Below, one piece after another: positions 1 to 8,263 of a stretch of 64,000 nt of DNA. A model generated the notes under the pieces. The model worked only from the letters and a program-made list of their open reading frames with translations, had not been told where the DNA came from and searched no databases. Both the position numbers and the translations under genes were made by a program. Source of the DNA: Thiotrichales bacterium (lineage in GTDB: Bacteria > Pseudomonadota > Gammaproteobacteria > JAABTG01); assembly GCA_011389995.1 (NCBI GenBank), contig JAABTG010000001.1:1-64000 (forward strand). The letters run 5' to 3'. Position 1 is the first letter of the stretch. Each line of letters begins with the position of its first letter.

Positions 1-2
1 GG

Positions 3-77
3 TTCGAGACCCTGGCCAAGGCGGAGCGCTCCCACGCCAACCGCTTCCAGAAGGCCCTGGACTCCCTGGACGCCTGA
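3..77 (+). CDS. Rubrerythrin, C-terminal fragment (gene begins before the window)
   Basis: The first 24 codons read FETLAKAERSHANRFQKALD plus four residues before a TGA stop. The pattern E-K/R-x-H-x-x-R-F-x-K-A-L is typical of the last helix of rubrerythrin-type diiron proteins, which detoxify peroxide in the cytoplasm using NADH-derived electrons. Only this tail is visible, so the diiron ligands of the main four-helix bundle and any rubredoxin domain cannot be checked; the gene seems to end without a C-terminal rubredoxin domain, because the helix runs straight to the stop. A terminator follows within 25 bases, so it is the last gene of its transcript. Confidence 0.6.
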   Translation, partial: FETLAKAERSHANRFQKALDSLDA

Positions 78-100
78 GCCATCCGGGCAGAACCTGACCG

Positions 101-155
101 GACCCGCCCTTAGGGCGGGCCTCGGGAGGCCGGTCCACGGACCGGCCTTTTTTTT
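101..155 (+). terminator. Tandem-hairpin intrinsic terminator after rubrerythrin
   Basis: A first hairpin (ACCCGCCC/GGGCGGGC around 102-120) is followed by a stronger one at 128-147, with a perfect 9-bp stem (GGCCGGTCC/GGACCGGCC) and a 2-base loop. Eight T residues follow (148-155). This is a textbook Rho-independent terminator for the rightward transcript. It isolates the rubrerythrin gene from the CNP1-like gene. Confidence 0.9.
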
Positions 156-314
156 GGCATTCCCCCCACGGCATAGCGGGGGTCATTGCTGAACAATTAC
201 TCTAGAAAATCTATGCAATGAATTGATATTTAATGTCATTATATCGATTCATGATCTGCCCTGTCAGGAATCAGAGCGCTTGTGCCGGCGCGCCGCACGG
301 TTACACTACGGGCC

Positions 315-860
315 GTGAAAGTGACCCACCTTATCCCCATCGCGACCTTCGTCCTGGTGCTCGGCGTGTCCTTGCCGACGGCAACGGCTGACGACTTCTT
401 CGAGGAGACTCCCGATTTCGAGGGCGACTTCGAGAAAACGCCTTGGCAGGAGGAGGCCGCTCCTCTGCCCCCGCTCCCGGAGGAGCGGGACCTTCTGGAA
501 CTGAGGGTGCCCCAGGCGAGCGGCAACCTGAGCTATGCCATCGATAGCGGGAACCTGCAGGTGGGTGATGATGACGTGGTCCGCTACACGGTGATCATCA
601 CGACGTCCTCGGGCGCCAGGAACGTGCTCTTCGAGGGCATCCGTTGCAGCGAGCGCACCTACAAGACCTACGCCTATGGCCACGATGGGGAATCCTTCAG
701 GAAGCGCAGTGGCGCCCGTTGGCAACCCATAGCGCTGCGGGGAAACCAGTCTTTCCGCCGCGATCTGCACGGCGCCTATTTCTGTGACCGCTTCGGCGTC
801 GTTAGAACCCGTAAGGAGATCATCACCCGCCTGCGCGGCGGATTCACCCTGGATCTTTAG
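315..860 (+). CDS. CNP1-like family exported protein
   Basis: About 181 residues from a GTG at 315. This start gives a clean signal peptide (MKVTHLIPIATFVLVLGVSL, then TATA-D cleavage region); an upstream in-frame GTG at 282 would add eleven residues ahead of it. After cleavage comes an acidic linker rich in E, D and P, then a compact domain with paired Cys residues (GIRCSER and YFCDRFG) and many aromatic and basic residues. This pattern resembles the CNP1-like family (PF08750) of beta- and gammaproteobacterial periplasmic proteins of unknown role, named after a neisserial protein. The AT-rich stretch at 185-250 upstream is the likely promoter region, although no clean -35/-10 pair is seen. 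It lies 58 bases before parE and could be co-transcribed with it. Confidence 0.6.
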   Translation: MKVTHLIPIATFVLVLGVSLPTATADDFFEETPDFEGDFEKTPWQEEAAPLPPLPEERDLLELRVPQASGNLSYAIDSGNLQVGDDDVVRYTVIITTSSGARNVLFEGIRCSERTYKTYAYGHDGESFRKRSGARWQPIALRGNQSFRRDLHGAYFCDRFGVVRTRKEIITRLRGGFTLDL

Positions 861-878
861 CCTGAAGCACGAGCCATT

Positions 879-922
879 CCACCCATGAGCCCACTCCACC
901 CATGAGCCCACTTAACGCATGA
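879..922 (+). repeat. 17-bp tandem duplication creating two overlapping seven-codon ORFs before parE
   Basis: The unit CCACCCATGAGCCCACT occurs twice in a row (879-895 and 896-912), and a shortened third copy (GCATGAGC) contains the parE start. Each copy supplies an ATG followed by AGC, at 885, 902 and 919, so the three starts are 17 bases apart and in three frames. The first reads MSPLHP and stops at 903-905, overlapping the second ATG as ATGA. The second reads MSPLNA and stops at 920-922, overlapping the parE ATG in the same way. Confidence 0.85.
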
Positions 923-2802
923 GCAATTACGATGCGGCCTCCATCGAGGTCCTGACCGGGCTCGACCCCGTGCGCAAGCGTCCGGGCATGTATACCGACA
1001 CCACCCGACCGAATCACCTCGCCCTCGAGGTGGTGGACAACAGCGTGGATGAGGCCATCGCCGGCCATGCCAGCCGGATCGCGGTCACCGTGCATGGTGA
1101 CGGCTCCGTGGCGGTGGTGGACGACGGCCGGGGCATGCCGGTGGACATCCATCCCGAAGAAGGCCTGCCGGGGGTGGAGGTCATCCTCACCCGGCTCCAC
1201 GCCGGCGGCAAGTTTTCCAACAAGAACTATCAGTTCTCCGGCGGCCTCCACGGTGTTGGCGTGTCGGTGGTGAACGCCCTTTCCAGCCACCTCGAGATCT
1301 GGGTGCGCCGCAACGGCATCGAATACAACATGGCGTTCAAGAGCGGCATCAAGGTCTCCGACCTCGAGGAGGTGGGGCAGGTGGGGCGTCGCAACACCGG
1401 CACCACCCTGCGTTTCTGGCCCGATCCCCAGTTCTTCGACACCGTGAAGTTCTCCCTGGGCCGGTTGCGTCATGCCCTCAAGGCCAAGGCGGTCCTGTGC
1501 CCCGGTCTTGAGGTGGTGCTGGAAGACGAACAGTCCGGCCAGCGGGACGAGTGGTGCTATGAGGACGGGGTGGCGGCCTACCTGCAGCACGAGTGCCAGG
1601 ACCGGGAACTGCTGCCGGCGGGCTTATTCACCGGCGAACTGAAGGGCAGCACGGAAACCGCCCAATGGGCCCTCGCCTGGCTGCCCGACGGCGGTGAGGC
1701 CCTGCAGGAGAGCTACGTCAACCTCATTCCCACGCCCCTGGGCGGTACCCATGTGAACGGCCTGCGGGCGGGCCTGCTGGAGGCCATGCGGGAATTCTGC
1801 GAGTTCCGCAACCTGCTGCCGCGGGGCGTCAAGCTGACCCCCGACGACGTATGGGATCGTCTCACCTACGTAATGTCCGTCAAGCTCGCGGACCCGCAGT
1901 TCTCGGGCCAGACCAAGGAGCGGTTGTCCTCCCGGGAGTGCGCACCGTTCGTATCCGGGGTGGTGAAGGATGCCTTCAGCCTGTGGCTCAATCAGCACCC
2001 GGAGGCCGGAGAGCAGATCGCCGAGCTGGCCATCACCAATGCCCAGAAACGCCTGCGCGCCGCCAAGAAGGTGGTGCGCAAGAAGATCTCCGCCGGTCCC
2101 GCGCTGCCCGGCAAGCTGGCGGACTGCTCCGCCCAGGACCCGGACCGCTCCGAGATCTTTCTGGTGGAGGGGGACTCCGCCGGCGGTTCGGCGAAACAGG
2201 CCCGGGACCGCGAATTCCAGGCGGTGATGCCCTTGCGCGGCAAGATCCTCAATACCTGGGAAGTGGATCCCGCCCAGGTATTGGGTTCCCAGGAGGTCCA
2301 CGATATCGCCGTGGCCCTCGGCGTGGACCCGGGAACCGAGGACCTCGGTGGCCTGCGCTATGGCAAGGTCTGTGTACTCGCTGATGCCGACTCCGATGGT
2401 GCGCATATCGCCACTTTACTGTGCGCCCTGTTCATGCGTCATTTCAGGCCCCTGGTCACCCACGGCCATGTCTACGTGGCCATGCCGCCGCTGTATCGCA
2501 TCGACGTGGGTAAAGAGGTGTTCTACGCCCTGGACGAGCATGAGAAGAAGGGGGTGGTGGACCGCATCACGGCGGAGAAGAAGAAAGGCAAGATAAACGT
2601 TCAGCGTTTCAAGGGGCTGGGGGAGATGAACCCGCTGCAGTTGCGGGAGACCACCATGGCGCCCGAGACCCGCCGCCTGCTGCAGCTGACGGTGGATGAA
2701 GGCGACGATACCCTGGACCTCATGGACAAGCTGCTGGCCAAGAAGCGGGCCCGGGAGCGGCGGGAGTGGCTGGAGAGCAAGGGCAACATGGCCACGTTGT
2801 GA
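919..2802 (+). CDS. parE: DNA topoisomerase IV subunit B (ParE)
   Basis: 627 residues; E. coli ParE has 630. ParE is the ATPase subunit of topoisomerase IV, which decatenates sister chromosomes with ParC. The GHKL ATPase fold shows VRKRPGMYTDTTRPNH at 18-33, catalytic-region EVVDNSVDEA at 37-46, DDGRGMP at 68-74 and the lid motif GGLHGVGVSVVNALS at 108-122. The TOPRIM domain starts near residue 412 with LVEGDSAGGSA (Glu417) and the metal-binding DADSD at 489-493, followed by QRFKGLGEMNP. The TDTTRPNH segment and the short TOPRIM region without the large gammaproteobacterial GyrB insert favour ParE over GyrB. The ATG at 919 overlaps the stop of an upstream mini-ORF. parC follows after 30 bases. 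Confidence 0.97.
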   Translation: MSNYDAASIEVLTGLDPVRKRPGMYTDTTRPNHLALEVVDNSVDEAIAGHASRIAVTVHGDGSVAVVDDGRGMPVDIHPEEGLPGVEVILTRLHAGGKFSNKNYQFSGGLHGVGVSVVNALSSHLEIWVRRNGIEYNMAFKSGIKVSDLEEVGQVGRRNTGTTLRFWPDPQFFDTVKFSLGRLRHALKAKAVLCPGLEVVLEDEQSGQRDEWCYEDGVAAYLQHECQDRELLPAGLFTGELKGSTETAQWALAWLPDGGEALQESYVNLIPTPLGGTHVNGLRAGLLEAMREFCEFRNLLPRGVKLTPDDVWDRLTYVMSVKLADPQFSGQTKERLSSRECAPFVSGVVKDAFSLWLNQHPEAGEQIAELAITNAQKRLRAAKKVVRKKISAGPALPGKLADCSAQDPDRSEIFLVEGDSAGGSAKQARDREFQAVMPLRGKILNTWEVDPAQVLGSQEVHDIAVALGVDPGTEDLGGLRYGKVCVLADADSDGAHIATLLCALFMRHFRPLVTHGHVYVAMPPLYRIDVGKEVFYALDEHEKKGVVDRITAEKKKGKINVQRFKGLGEMNPLQLRETTMAPETRRLLQLTVDEGDDTLDLMDKLLAKKRARERREWLESKGNMATL

Positions 2803-2832
2803 TGCGGATTTGAGGAAACCGAAGAAACATTT

Positions 2833-5094
2833 ATGAGCGAAGACGACACCATCGACTACGAGGGCGTGGAACGCCTGCCCCTCAAGGCATTCACCGAGCG
2901 CGCCTACCTGGATTACTCCATGTACGTCATCCTCGACCGCGCCCTGCCCCACGTGGAGGACGGTCTCAAGCCGGTGCAACGGCGCATCGTCTATGCCATG
3001 TCCGAACTGGGTCTGCGTGCCGGGGCCAAATACAAGAAATCGGCGCGCACGGTGGGCGATGTCCTGGGCAAGTACCACCCCCACGGTGACAGCGCCTGCT
3101 ACGAGGCCATGGTGCTCATGGCCCAACCCTTCTCCTACCGTTACACCCTGGTGGACGGTCAGGGCAACTGGGGCTCCATGGACGACCCCAAGTCCTTCGC
3201 CGCCATGCGCTACACCGAGGCCCGCCTCGCACCCTACGCCCAGTTGCTGCTGGAGGAGCTGGGGCAGGGTACCGCCGACTGGGTGCCGAACTTCGACGGC
3301 ACCCTGGAAGAACCCCGGCTGCTGCCGGCCCGGGTGCCCAACGTCCTGCTCAACGGCGCCTCCGGCATCGCCGTGGGCATGGCTACAGACGTGCTGCCCC
3401 ACAACCTGCGGGAGGTGGTGAATGCCTGCGTTCACCTCCTCGACCATCCCGAGGCGGGGGTCGGCGCACTGATGGAATTCATCAAGGGCCCTGACTTCCC
3501 CACCGAGGCGGAGATCGTCTCCACCCCCGAGGACCTCCTTCACCTCTACCAGCTGGGCATGGGCAGTGTGCGGGCGCGGGCGCGTTACGAATACGAGCAG
3601 GAGGAGGGCGTTATCGCCATCCACGCACTGCCCTATCAGGTATCCAGCAGCCGCATTCAGGAGCAGATCGCCGCTCAGATGCAGGCCAAGAAGCTGCCCA
3701 TGGTGGAGGATCTGCGGGATGAGTCCGACCACGAGAACCCGGTACGCATCGTCGTGGTGCCGCGCTCGCGGCGGGTGGATGTGGACCGCCTCATGTCTCA
3801 CCTGTTCGCCTCCACCGATCTGGAGCGCGGCTACCGGGTGAACATGAACGTCATTGCCCTCGACGGCCGGCCGCGGGTGATGGACCTCAAGGTCATGCTG
3901 CAGGAATGGCTGACGTTCCGGGAACGCACGGTGGTCCGGCGCCTCGAGCACCGTCTGGCCAAGGTGCGGGACCGCCTGCACCTGTTGGAAGGCCTGCTCA
4001 TCGCCTTTCTCAACATCGACGAAGTGATACGCATCATCCGCACGGAGGACGAGCCCAAACCGGTACTCATCGCCACCTTCGGCTTGAGCGAGGTCCAGGC
4101 CGAATACGTGCTGGACACCAAGCTGCGCCAGTTGGCACGCCTGGAGGAGGTGAAGATCCGTGCCGAGCAGGAGGAGCTGGCGGCGGAGCGCGACGATCTG
4201 CAGAAGACCCTCGGCTCCACGCGGCGCATCCGCACCCTCATCAAGAAGGAGCTGCAGGCCGACGCGGAGAAATACGGTGACGACCGCCGCTCGACCATCG
4301 TCCAGCGCGAGCAGGCCCAGGCCCTGGTGGAAACGGAACTGACGCCGGCCGAGCCCACCACCGTCATCCTCTCCCAGAAGGGCTGGGTGCGGGCCGCCAA
4401 GGGCCATGAGGTGGACGCGGCGGGCCTTGCCTACCGCTCGGGCGATGCCTTTGAGGCGGCCGCGCGGGGGCGCACCAACCAGGCAGCGGTGTTTCTCGAT
4501 TCCACCGGCCGGGCCTACGCCCTGCCGGCCCATACCCTGCCTTCGGCCCGCGGCCACGGCGAGCCGCTCACGGGACGCCTCGCGCCACCGGACGGCGCCC
4601 ACTTCCGCTCGGTGCTGGTGGATGAGGAAGACAGCCTGTATCTGCTGTCCACGGATGCGGGATACGGCTTCGTGGCCCGCTTCGGCGATCTCGTGAGCAA
4701 GAACCGGGCGGGCAAGGTGATCCTGACGGTGTCGCCGGGTTCCCGGGTGTTGAAACCCAGGCGGGTGAACGATTACGACGCCGACCGGGTGGCCCTGGCC
4801 ACCAATACCGGCCGCCTGCTGGTACACCCGTTGGCGGAGTTGCCGCGGCTCCCCAAGGGCAAGGGCGTGAAGATGTTCAATGTCCCCAAGGCCAAGCTGG
4901 ACAGCCGGGAGGAGTACATCCAGGACGTGGTGATCCTGCCGGCAGGCACGGGTCTCAAGGTGTACTCGGGCAAGCGCCACCTGAATCTGCGGGTCTCGGA
5001 CCTGGAGAATTTTCTCCAGAACCGCGGCAGGCGGGGCTTCAAGCTGCCCCGGGGATTCCAGCGGGTGGACAGCCTGGAGGCCGATGGGAGTTGA
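2833..5094 (+). CDS. parC: DNA topoisomerase IV subunit A (ParC)
   Basis: 753 residues; the breakage-reunion subunit of topoisomerase IV. The catalytic tyrosine is Tyr127 in [10 protein letters not shown] (Tyr120 in E. coli). The quinolone-resistance-determining region reads [15 protein letters not shown], with Ser87 and Glu91 in the wild-type states corresponding to E. coli Ser80 and Glu84, so no classical fluoroquinolone-resistance change is present. The winged-helix tower domain spans roughly residues 30-330, followed by a long coiled coil (about 360-480) containing the [20 protein letters not shown] region, and a reduced beta-pinwheel C-terminal domain. A GAGGAAA ribosome-binding site lies about 15 bases before ATG 2833. 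It sits downstream of parE with the usual parE-parC order; E. coli separates the two genes. Confidence 0.97.
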   Translation: MSEDDTIDYEGVERLPLKAFTERAYLDYSMYVILDRALPHVEDGLKPVQRRIVYAMSELGLRAGAKYKKSARTVGDVLGKYHPHGDSACYEAMVLMAQPFSYRYTLVDGQGNWGSMDDPKSFAAMRYTEARLAPYAQLLLEELGQGTADWVPNFDGTLEEPRLLPARVPNVLLNGASGIAVGMATDVLPHNLREVVNACVHLLDHPEAGVGALMEFIKGPDFPTEAEIVSTPEDLLHLYQLGMGSVRARARYEYEQEEGVIAIHALPYQVSSSRIQEQIAAQMQAKKLPMVEDLRDESDHENPVRIVVVPRSRRVDVDRLMSHLFASTDLERGYRVNMNVIALDGRPRVMDLKVMLQEWLTFRERTVVRRLEHRLAKVRDRLHLLEGLLIAFLNIDEVIRIIRTEDEPKPVLIATFGLSEVQAEYVLDTKLRQLARLEEVKIRAEQEELAAERDDLQKTLGSTRRIRTLIKKELQADAEKYGDDRRSTIVQREQAQALVETELTPAEPTTVILSQKGWVRAAKGHEVDAAGLAYRSGDAFEAAARGRTNQAAVFLDSTGRAYALPAHTLPSARGHGEPLTGRLAPPDGAHFRSVLVDEEDSLYLLSTDAGYGFVARFGDLVSKNRAGKVILTVSPGSRVLKPRRVNDYDADRVALATNTGRLLVHPLAELPRLPKGKGVKMFNVPKAKLDSREEYIQDVVILPAGTGLKVYSGKRHLNLRVSDLENFLQNRGRRGFKLPRGFQRVDSLEADGS

Positions 5095-5103
5095 GGGGGG
5101 ATC

Positions 5104-5130
5104 AAAAAAAAACCGGGGCACGGGCCCCGG
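5104..5130 (-). terminator. Intrinsic terminator facing the minus strand
   Basis: A hairpin with a 7-bp GC stem (CCGGGGC/GCCCCGG, 5113-5130, loop ACGG) is flanked on its left by nine A residues (5104-5112). Read on the minus strand this is stem-loop followed by nine U, a strong intrinsic terminator. In the parC direction the hairpin is followed by CAGAGGAG and has no U-tract. No minus-strand gene lies upstream of it within the parC-htpX gap. Confidence 0.75.
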
Positions 5131-5381
5131 CAGAGGAGAACGGATGATAGGAGGAAGGAGTCTCCGTTCATGACGGTTTTTCGGCCCGCCGTTTCAGAGC
5201 TTTAACCCTGGTCTGCCGACAGGCAGGGATTGTACCCCCGGGCGAGGACCGCCGGGTGGCGTCGTCTCTGCCTTCATGGGGCTCCACGTCCATGTCAAGA
5301 GGCCGCCGCGGCGGGGTGGATGATTCGGTTTTAAAGAGCCGTGCGGGGCGTTTTTCGTGGCATTCCGGACCACCGGTCCGA

Positions 5382-5408
5382 TTGAATTGCACGGCGCGGG
5401 CCCCATCT
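5382..5408 (+). promoter_or_regulatory. Sigma-32 (heat-shock) type promoter for htpX
   Basis: TTGAA at 5382-5386 and CCCCATCT at 5401-5408 are separated by 14 bases. This matches the RpoH consensus (CTTGAA, 13-15 bases, CCCCATNT) at nearly every position. Predicted transcription begins around 5416, some 35 bases before the htpX ATG. A small inverted repeat (5366-5380) abuts the -35 element and could be an operator. htpX is a heat-shock and envelope-stress gene in E. coli, which fits. Confidence 0.7.
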
Positions 5409-5451
5409 GCTTGTCAGTTGTAATACTCGATAACCCATTGAGGCAAAGAGA

Positions 5452-6336
5452 ATGAAAAGAGTATTCCTGTTTCTGGCCACCAATCTCGCCATCGTAGTGG
5501 TGCTGAGCATCACCCTGCGCCTGTTGGGCTTCGAGCGCATCCTCGACGAGCAGGGGGTGAATCTGGACATCAACGCCCTGGCCTTGTTCTCCGCCGTCTT
5601 CGGCATGGGCGGGGCCTTCATCTCCCTGGCCATCTCCAAATGGACGGCCAAGCGGCTCACCGGGGCCCGGGTTATCGAGACACCCGGTTCGGAGGTTGAG
5701 CGCTGGCTGGTGGACACGGTGGCCCGCCAGGCCCGCGCGGCCGGCATCGGCATGCCGGATGTGGCCATCTACGATGCCGCGGATCTCAACGCCTTCGCCA
5801 CCGGCATGAAGCGCAACAACGCCCTGGTGGCGGTCAGCAGCGGGCTGTTGAAGGGGATGTCGCGGGATGAGGTGGAGGCGGTGTTGGCCCATGAGATCAG
5901 CCACGTGTCCAACGGGGACATGGTGACCCTGGCCCTCGTCCAGGGGGTGGTGAACACCTTCGTGATCTTCCTGTCCCGGGTCATCGGTCATCTGGTGGAC
6001 CGCCTGGTATTCAAGGTGGAGAGGGGCCATGGCCCCGCCTTCTGGATCACGGCCATCATCGCCGAACTGGTGCTGGGGGTGCTGGCCAGTACCATCGTCA
6101 TGTGGTTCAGCCGCCAGCGGGAATTTCGCGCCGACGCGGGGGGAGCCCGGCTCACCAGCCCGGGCCGCATGGCGGCGGCCCTGGAGCGCCTGAAAAGCAC
6201 CTCCGATCGACCCCATCTGCCGGACCAGCTGGCGGCCTTCGGCATTTCCGGGCGCATCGGCCAGGGCCTGTCCCGGTTGTTCATGTCCCATCCGCCCCTG
6301 GACGAGCGCATCGCCGCCCTGCGGTCGATGGGCTGA
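5452..6336 (+). CDS. htpX: Membrane-bound zinc metalloprotease HtpX
   Basis: 294 residues, the usual length. HtpX is an inner-membrane M48 protease with a cytoplasmic active site that, together with FtsH, degrades misfolded membrane proteins. Two N-terminal membrane helices (about 5-25 and 40-62) precede the zinc motif HEISH at 147-151; the third ligand is the Glu of [11 protein letters not shown] (about 222). Two further hydrophobic helices lie between them (about 157-180 and 192-215). The C-terminus [13 protein letters not shown] is typical of the family. A GAGG ribosome-binding site precedes ATG 5452, and a heat-shock-type promoter lies directly upstream. Confidence 0.95.
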   Translation: MKRVFLFLATNLAIVVVLSITLRLLGFERILDEQGVNLDINALALFSAVFGMGGAFISLAISKWTAKRLTGARVIETPGSEVERWLVDTVARQARAAGIGMPDVAIYDAADLNAFATGMKRNNALVAVSSGLLKGMSRDEVEAVLAHEISHVSNGDMVTLALVQGVVNTFVIFLSRVIGHLVDRLVFKVERGHGPAFWITAIIAELVLGVLASTIVMWFSRQREFRADAGGARLTSPGRMAAALERLKSTSDRPHLPDQLAAFGISGRIGQGLSRLFMSHPPLDERIAALRSMG

Positions 6337-6436
6337 GACAGGCTTGTTATCATATTGGGCTTTGTCGGGCATCGCGGCCGCACGCCGCCATGCCCCCCAC
6401 CGGCGGCCCGACGCTGCCCGAACCGGATGACCAGCC

Positions 6437-7678
6437 ATGTCCCTGATACGACCCTTCCCCGGCCTGCGGCCGGTCGCCGGGCGCGCCGCCGATGTCGTCG
6501 CGCCTCCCTATGATGTCCTCAATACCGCCGAGGCCCGGCAGCGGGCGGAAGGGCGGCCCTTCAGCTTCCTGCATATCTCCAAGCCCGAGATAGACCTGCC
6601 CGAGGAGACTGACGCCCACGCCCCCGAGGTCTATGAAAAGGGGGCCGAGAATCTACGGCACATGATGGCCGAGGGGGTGCTGACGGTGGACCCTGAAGAC
6701 CGCTATTACGTCTACAGCCTCACCATGGACGGCCACACCCAGACGGGGCTGGTGGCGGTGGCCTCGGTGGCGGACTACGACTCCAACCGTATCCGCAAAC
6801 ACGAGTTCACGCGGCCCGACAAGGAGGACGACCGAGTGCGCCAGGTGGATGCCCTGAACGCCCAAACCGGCCCCGTATTCCTAACCTTCCGCCATAGCGA
6901 CACCATCGATGGCCTGATGTCCCGGGCCATGGCCGGCGCACCGGAGGTGGATGTGACCGCCGACGACGGCGTTATTCATCGTCTGTGGCCGGTCGCCGAT
7001 GAGGGTTTGCGGGACGCCATGACCAGCGCCTTCGACGCCCTCGACAACCTCTACATCGCCGATGGTCATCACCGCTCGGCCGCGGCCTCGCGGGTGGCGG
7101 CCATGCGCCGGGAGGCCAACCCGGGACACACCGGGGCGGAGCCCTATAACTATTTCCTGTCGGTCATCTTTCCCGACGACCAGATGAAGATCCTGGACTA
7201 TAACCGGGTGGTAAAGGATCTGAACGGGCTGTCTGCGGAGGAATTCCTGGAGCGGGTGGCGCAACCCTTCGAAGTGACCCCTGCCGACACCGCGGTGCGC
7301 CCCGCGGCGCCCGCCACCTTCGGCATGTATCTGGAGGGGCGCTGGTACCATCTCGCCCTGCGGCCCGAGCACATCCCCCAGGACGACCCCGTGGGCCGGC
7401 TGGACGTGAGCCTGCTGGCGGCCAACCTCATCGAGCCGGTGCTCGGCATCACGGATCCCCGACGGGATCGGCGCATCGACTTCGTGGGGGGTATCCGCGG
7501 TCTCGGCGCGTTGGAACAGCGGGTGGACGACGGCGACATGAAGGTGGCCTTCAGCCTGCACCCCACGGGCCTCGATGACCTCATGGCGGTGGCCGACGCC
7601 CAGCGGGTGATGCCACCCAAGTCCACCTGGTTCGAGCCCAAGCTCGCCGACGGCCTGGTGTCCCACCTCCTGTCCTGA
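6437..7678 (+). CDS. DUF1015 family protein
   Basis: 413 residues, a typical length for DUF1015 (PF06245), a widespread family without an established reaction. The N-terminal RPFPGLRPVAGRAADVVAPP followed by YDVL, and the internal IADGHHRSAAASR at about 207-219, are the family's hallmark segments. The conserved DGHHR resembles a catalytic or nucleotide-binding loop, but no function is proven. No signal peptide or membrane helix is visible, so it should be cytoplasmic. It starts 100 bases after htpX on the same strand. Its codon usage matches its neighbours. The family is often found near amino-acid (serine) metabolism genes elsewhere; no such gene is adjacent here. Confidence 0.85.
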   Translation: MSLIRPFPGLRPVAGRAADVVAPPYDVLNTAEARQRAEGRPFSFLHISKPEIDLPEETDAHAPEVYEKGAENLRHMMAEGVLTVDPEDRYYVYSLTMDGHTQTGLVAVASVADYDSNRIRKHEFTRPDKEDDRVRQVDALNAQTGPVFLTFRHSDTIDGLMSRAMAGAPEVDVTADDGVIHRLWPVADEGLRDAMTSAFDALDNLYIADGHHRSAAASRVAAMRREANPGHTGAEPYNYFLSVIFPDDQMKILDYNRVVKDLNGLSAEEFLERVAQPFEVTPADTAVRPAAPATFGMYLEGRWYHLALRPEHIPQDDPVGRLDVSLLAANLIEPVLGITDPRRDRRIDFVGGIRGLGALEQRVDDGDMKVAFSLHPTGLDDLMAVADAQRVMPPKSTWFEPKLADGLVSHLLS

Positions 7679-7682
7679 GGCG

Positions 7683-8145
7683 TTATGGTCCAAAGCGACA
7701 CCCGGGCGGCGGGGCGGCCTTCATTCGCAGGGCGGATTCCGCCAGGCGGCGGCCCCGGCGCTGTTCCAGCTCGGCAAGCTCGCGGCGCACCGCCGCCAGC
7801 ACACGGCGGGGGCGGTCGCGACGAATCCAGTCCCGGGGACCCTGGCGCAGGGCCATGACCGGCATGTCCTCGTCAGCCGTCTGGCTGACGATTATCCCCG
7901 GCACATCCGTGCGCGCGGCGAGGTAGATGGCCATCAGGGACTCGAGGCCGGGGTCTCCGAGGGCTCTCGGCGGAGAGCACCAGATCCCGCATGCCGTGGG
8001 CGGGGACCTCCGGCATATCTGCCGCGTTATCCAGGTAGGCCGGGCGCGTGGCGTAGCCCCCCTTGCGGAGAACGTTCAACAGGCATTCCGCCTCATGGGA
8101 GGAATGGTGGGCGAGGAGCACTCTCAGCAGGTTGTCCGATGCCAT
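7683..8145 (-). pseudogene. Frameshifted, truncated response-regulator receiver protein
   Basis: From ATG 8145 the minus strand reads MASDNLLRVLLAHHSSHEAE, then ECLLNVLRKGGYATRPAYLD, the start of a CheY-like receiver. After DLVLSAES (about 7960) the homology moves to another frame, where GDPGLESLMAIYLAARTDVP, IIVSQTADEDMPVMALRQG and a final LAAVRRELAELEQRRGRRL complete the second half of the domain. A single-base indel within GAGAGCCCTCGGAGACC would join the frames. The expected phosphoacceptor Asp (usually VLSDY) is replaced by Ala-Glu, and nothing follows the receiver's last helix, where relatives continue into PAS, GGDEF/EAL or kinase domains. It is a decayed remnant, not a working regulator. 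Confidence 0.65.
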
Positions 8146-8263
8146 TTCCGTCACTGCTCCAGGGGACAGGGCAGTACCCGGGGGGAATCCCGCCCCATAA
8201 CATCCACGGTCACCGTGCGCCCGGAGTCGCCCCCGGGCGGCATGGGGAACAGGGACGGCGCTC

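Larger units (their letters stand above)
5095..5451 (+). other. Gene-free interval between parC and htpX
   Basis: 357 bases without a convincing gene. It holds a minus-strand terminator just past parC (5104-5130), a 6-bp inverted repeat CGGACC-ACC-GGTCCG at 5366-5380, and a sigma-32-like promoter for htpX at 5382-5408. A 74-codon minus-strand ORF (5168-5392) has no recognisable domain and an arginine- and proline-rich sequence typical of chance frames, so it is not called. Confidence 0.7.

Noticed and set aside
2416-5121. 901-codon open frame on the minus strand opposite parC
   Set aside because: Its sequence is His/Leu/Gln-rich with no domain, and it mirrors a bona fide parC with catalytic residues. 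Long antisense frames are normal in GC-rich genes.
5194-6438. 414-codon minus-strand frame across htpX and the parC-htpX gap
   Set aside because: Antisense to HtpX with intact zinc site; composition typical of a shadow. Only the small RNA hypothesis near its end is kept.
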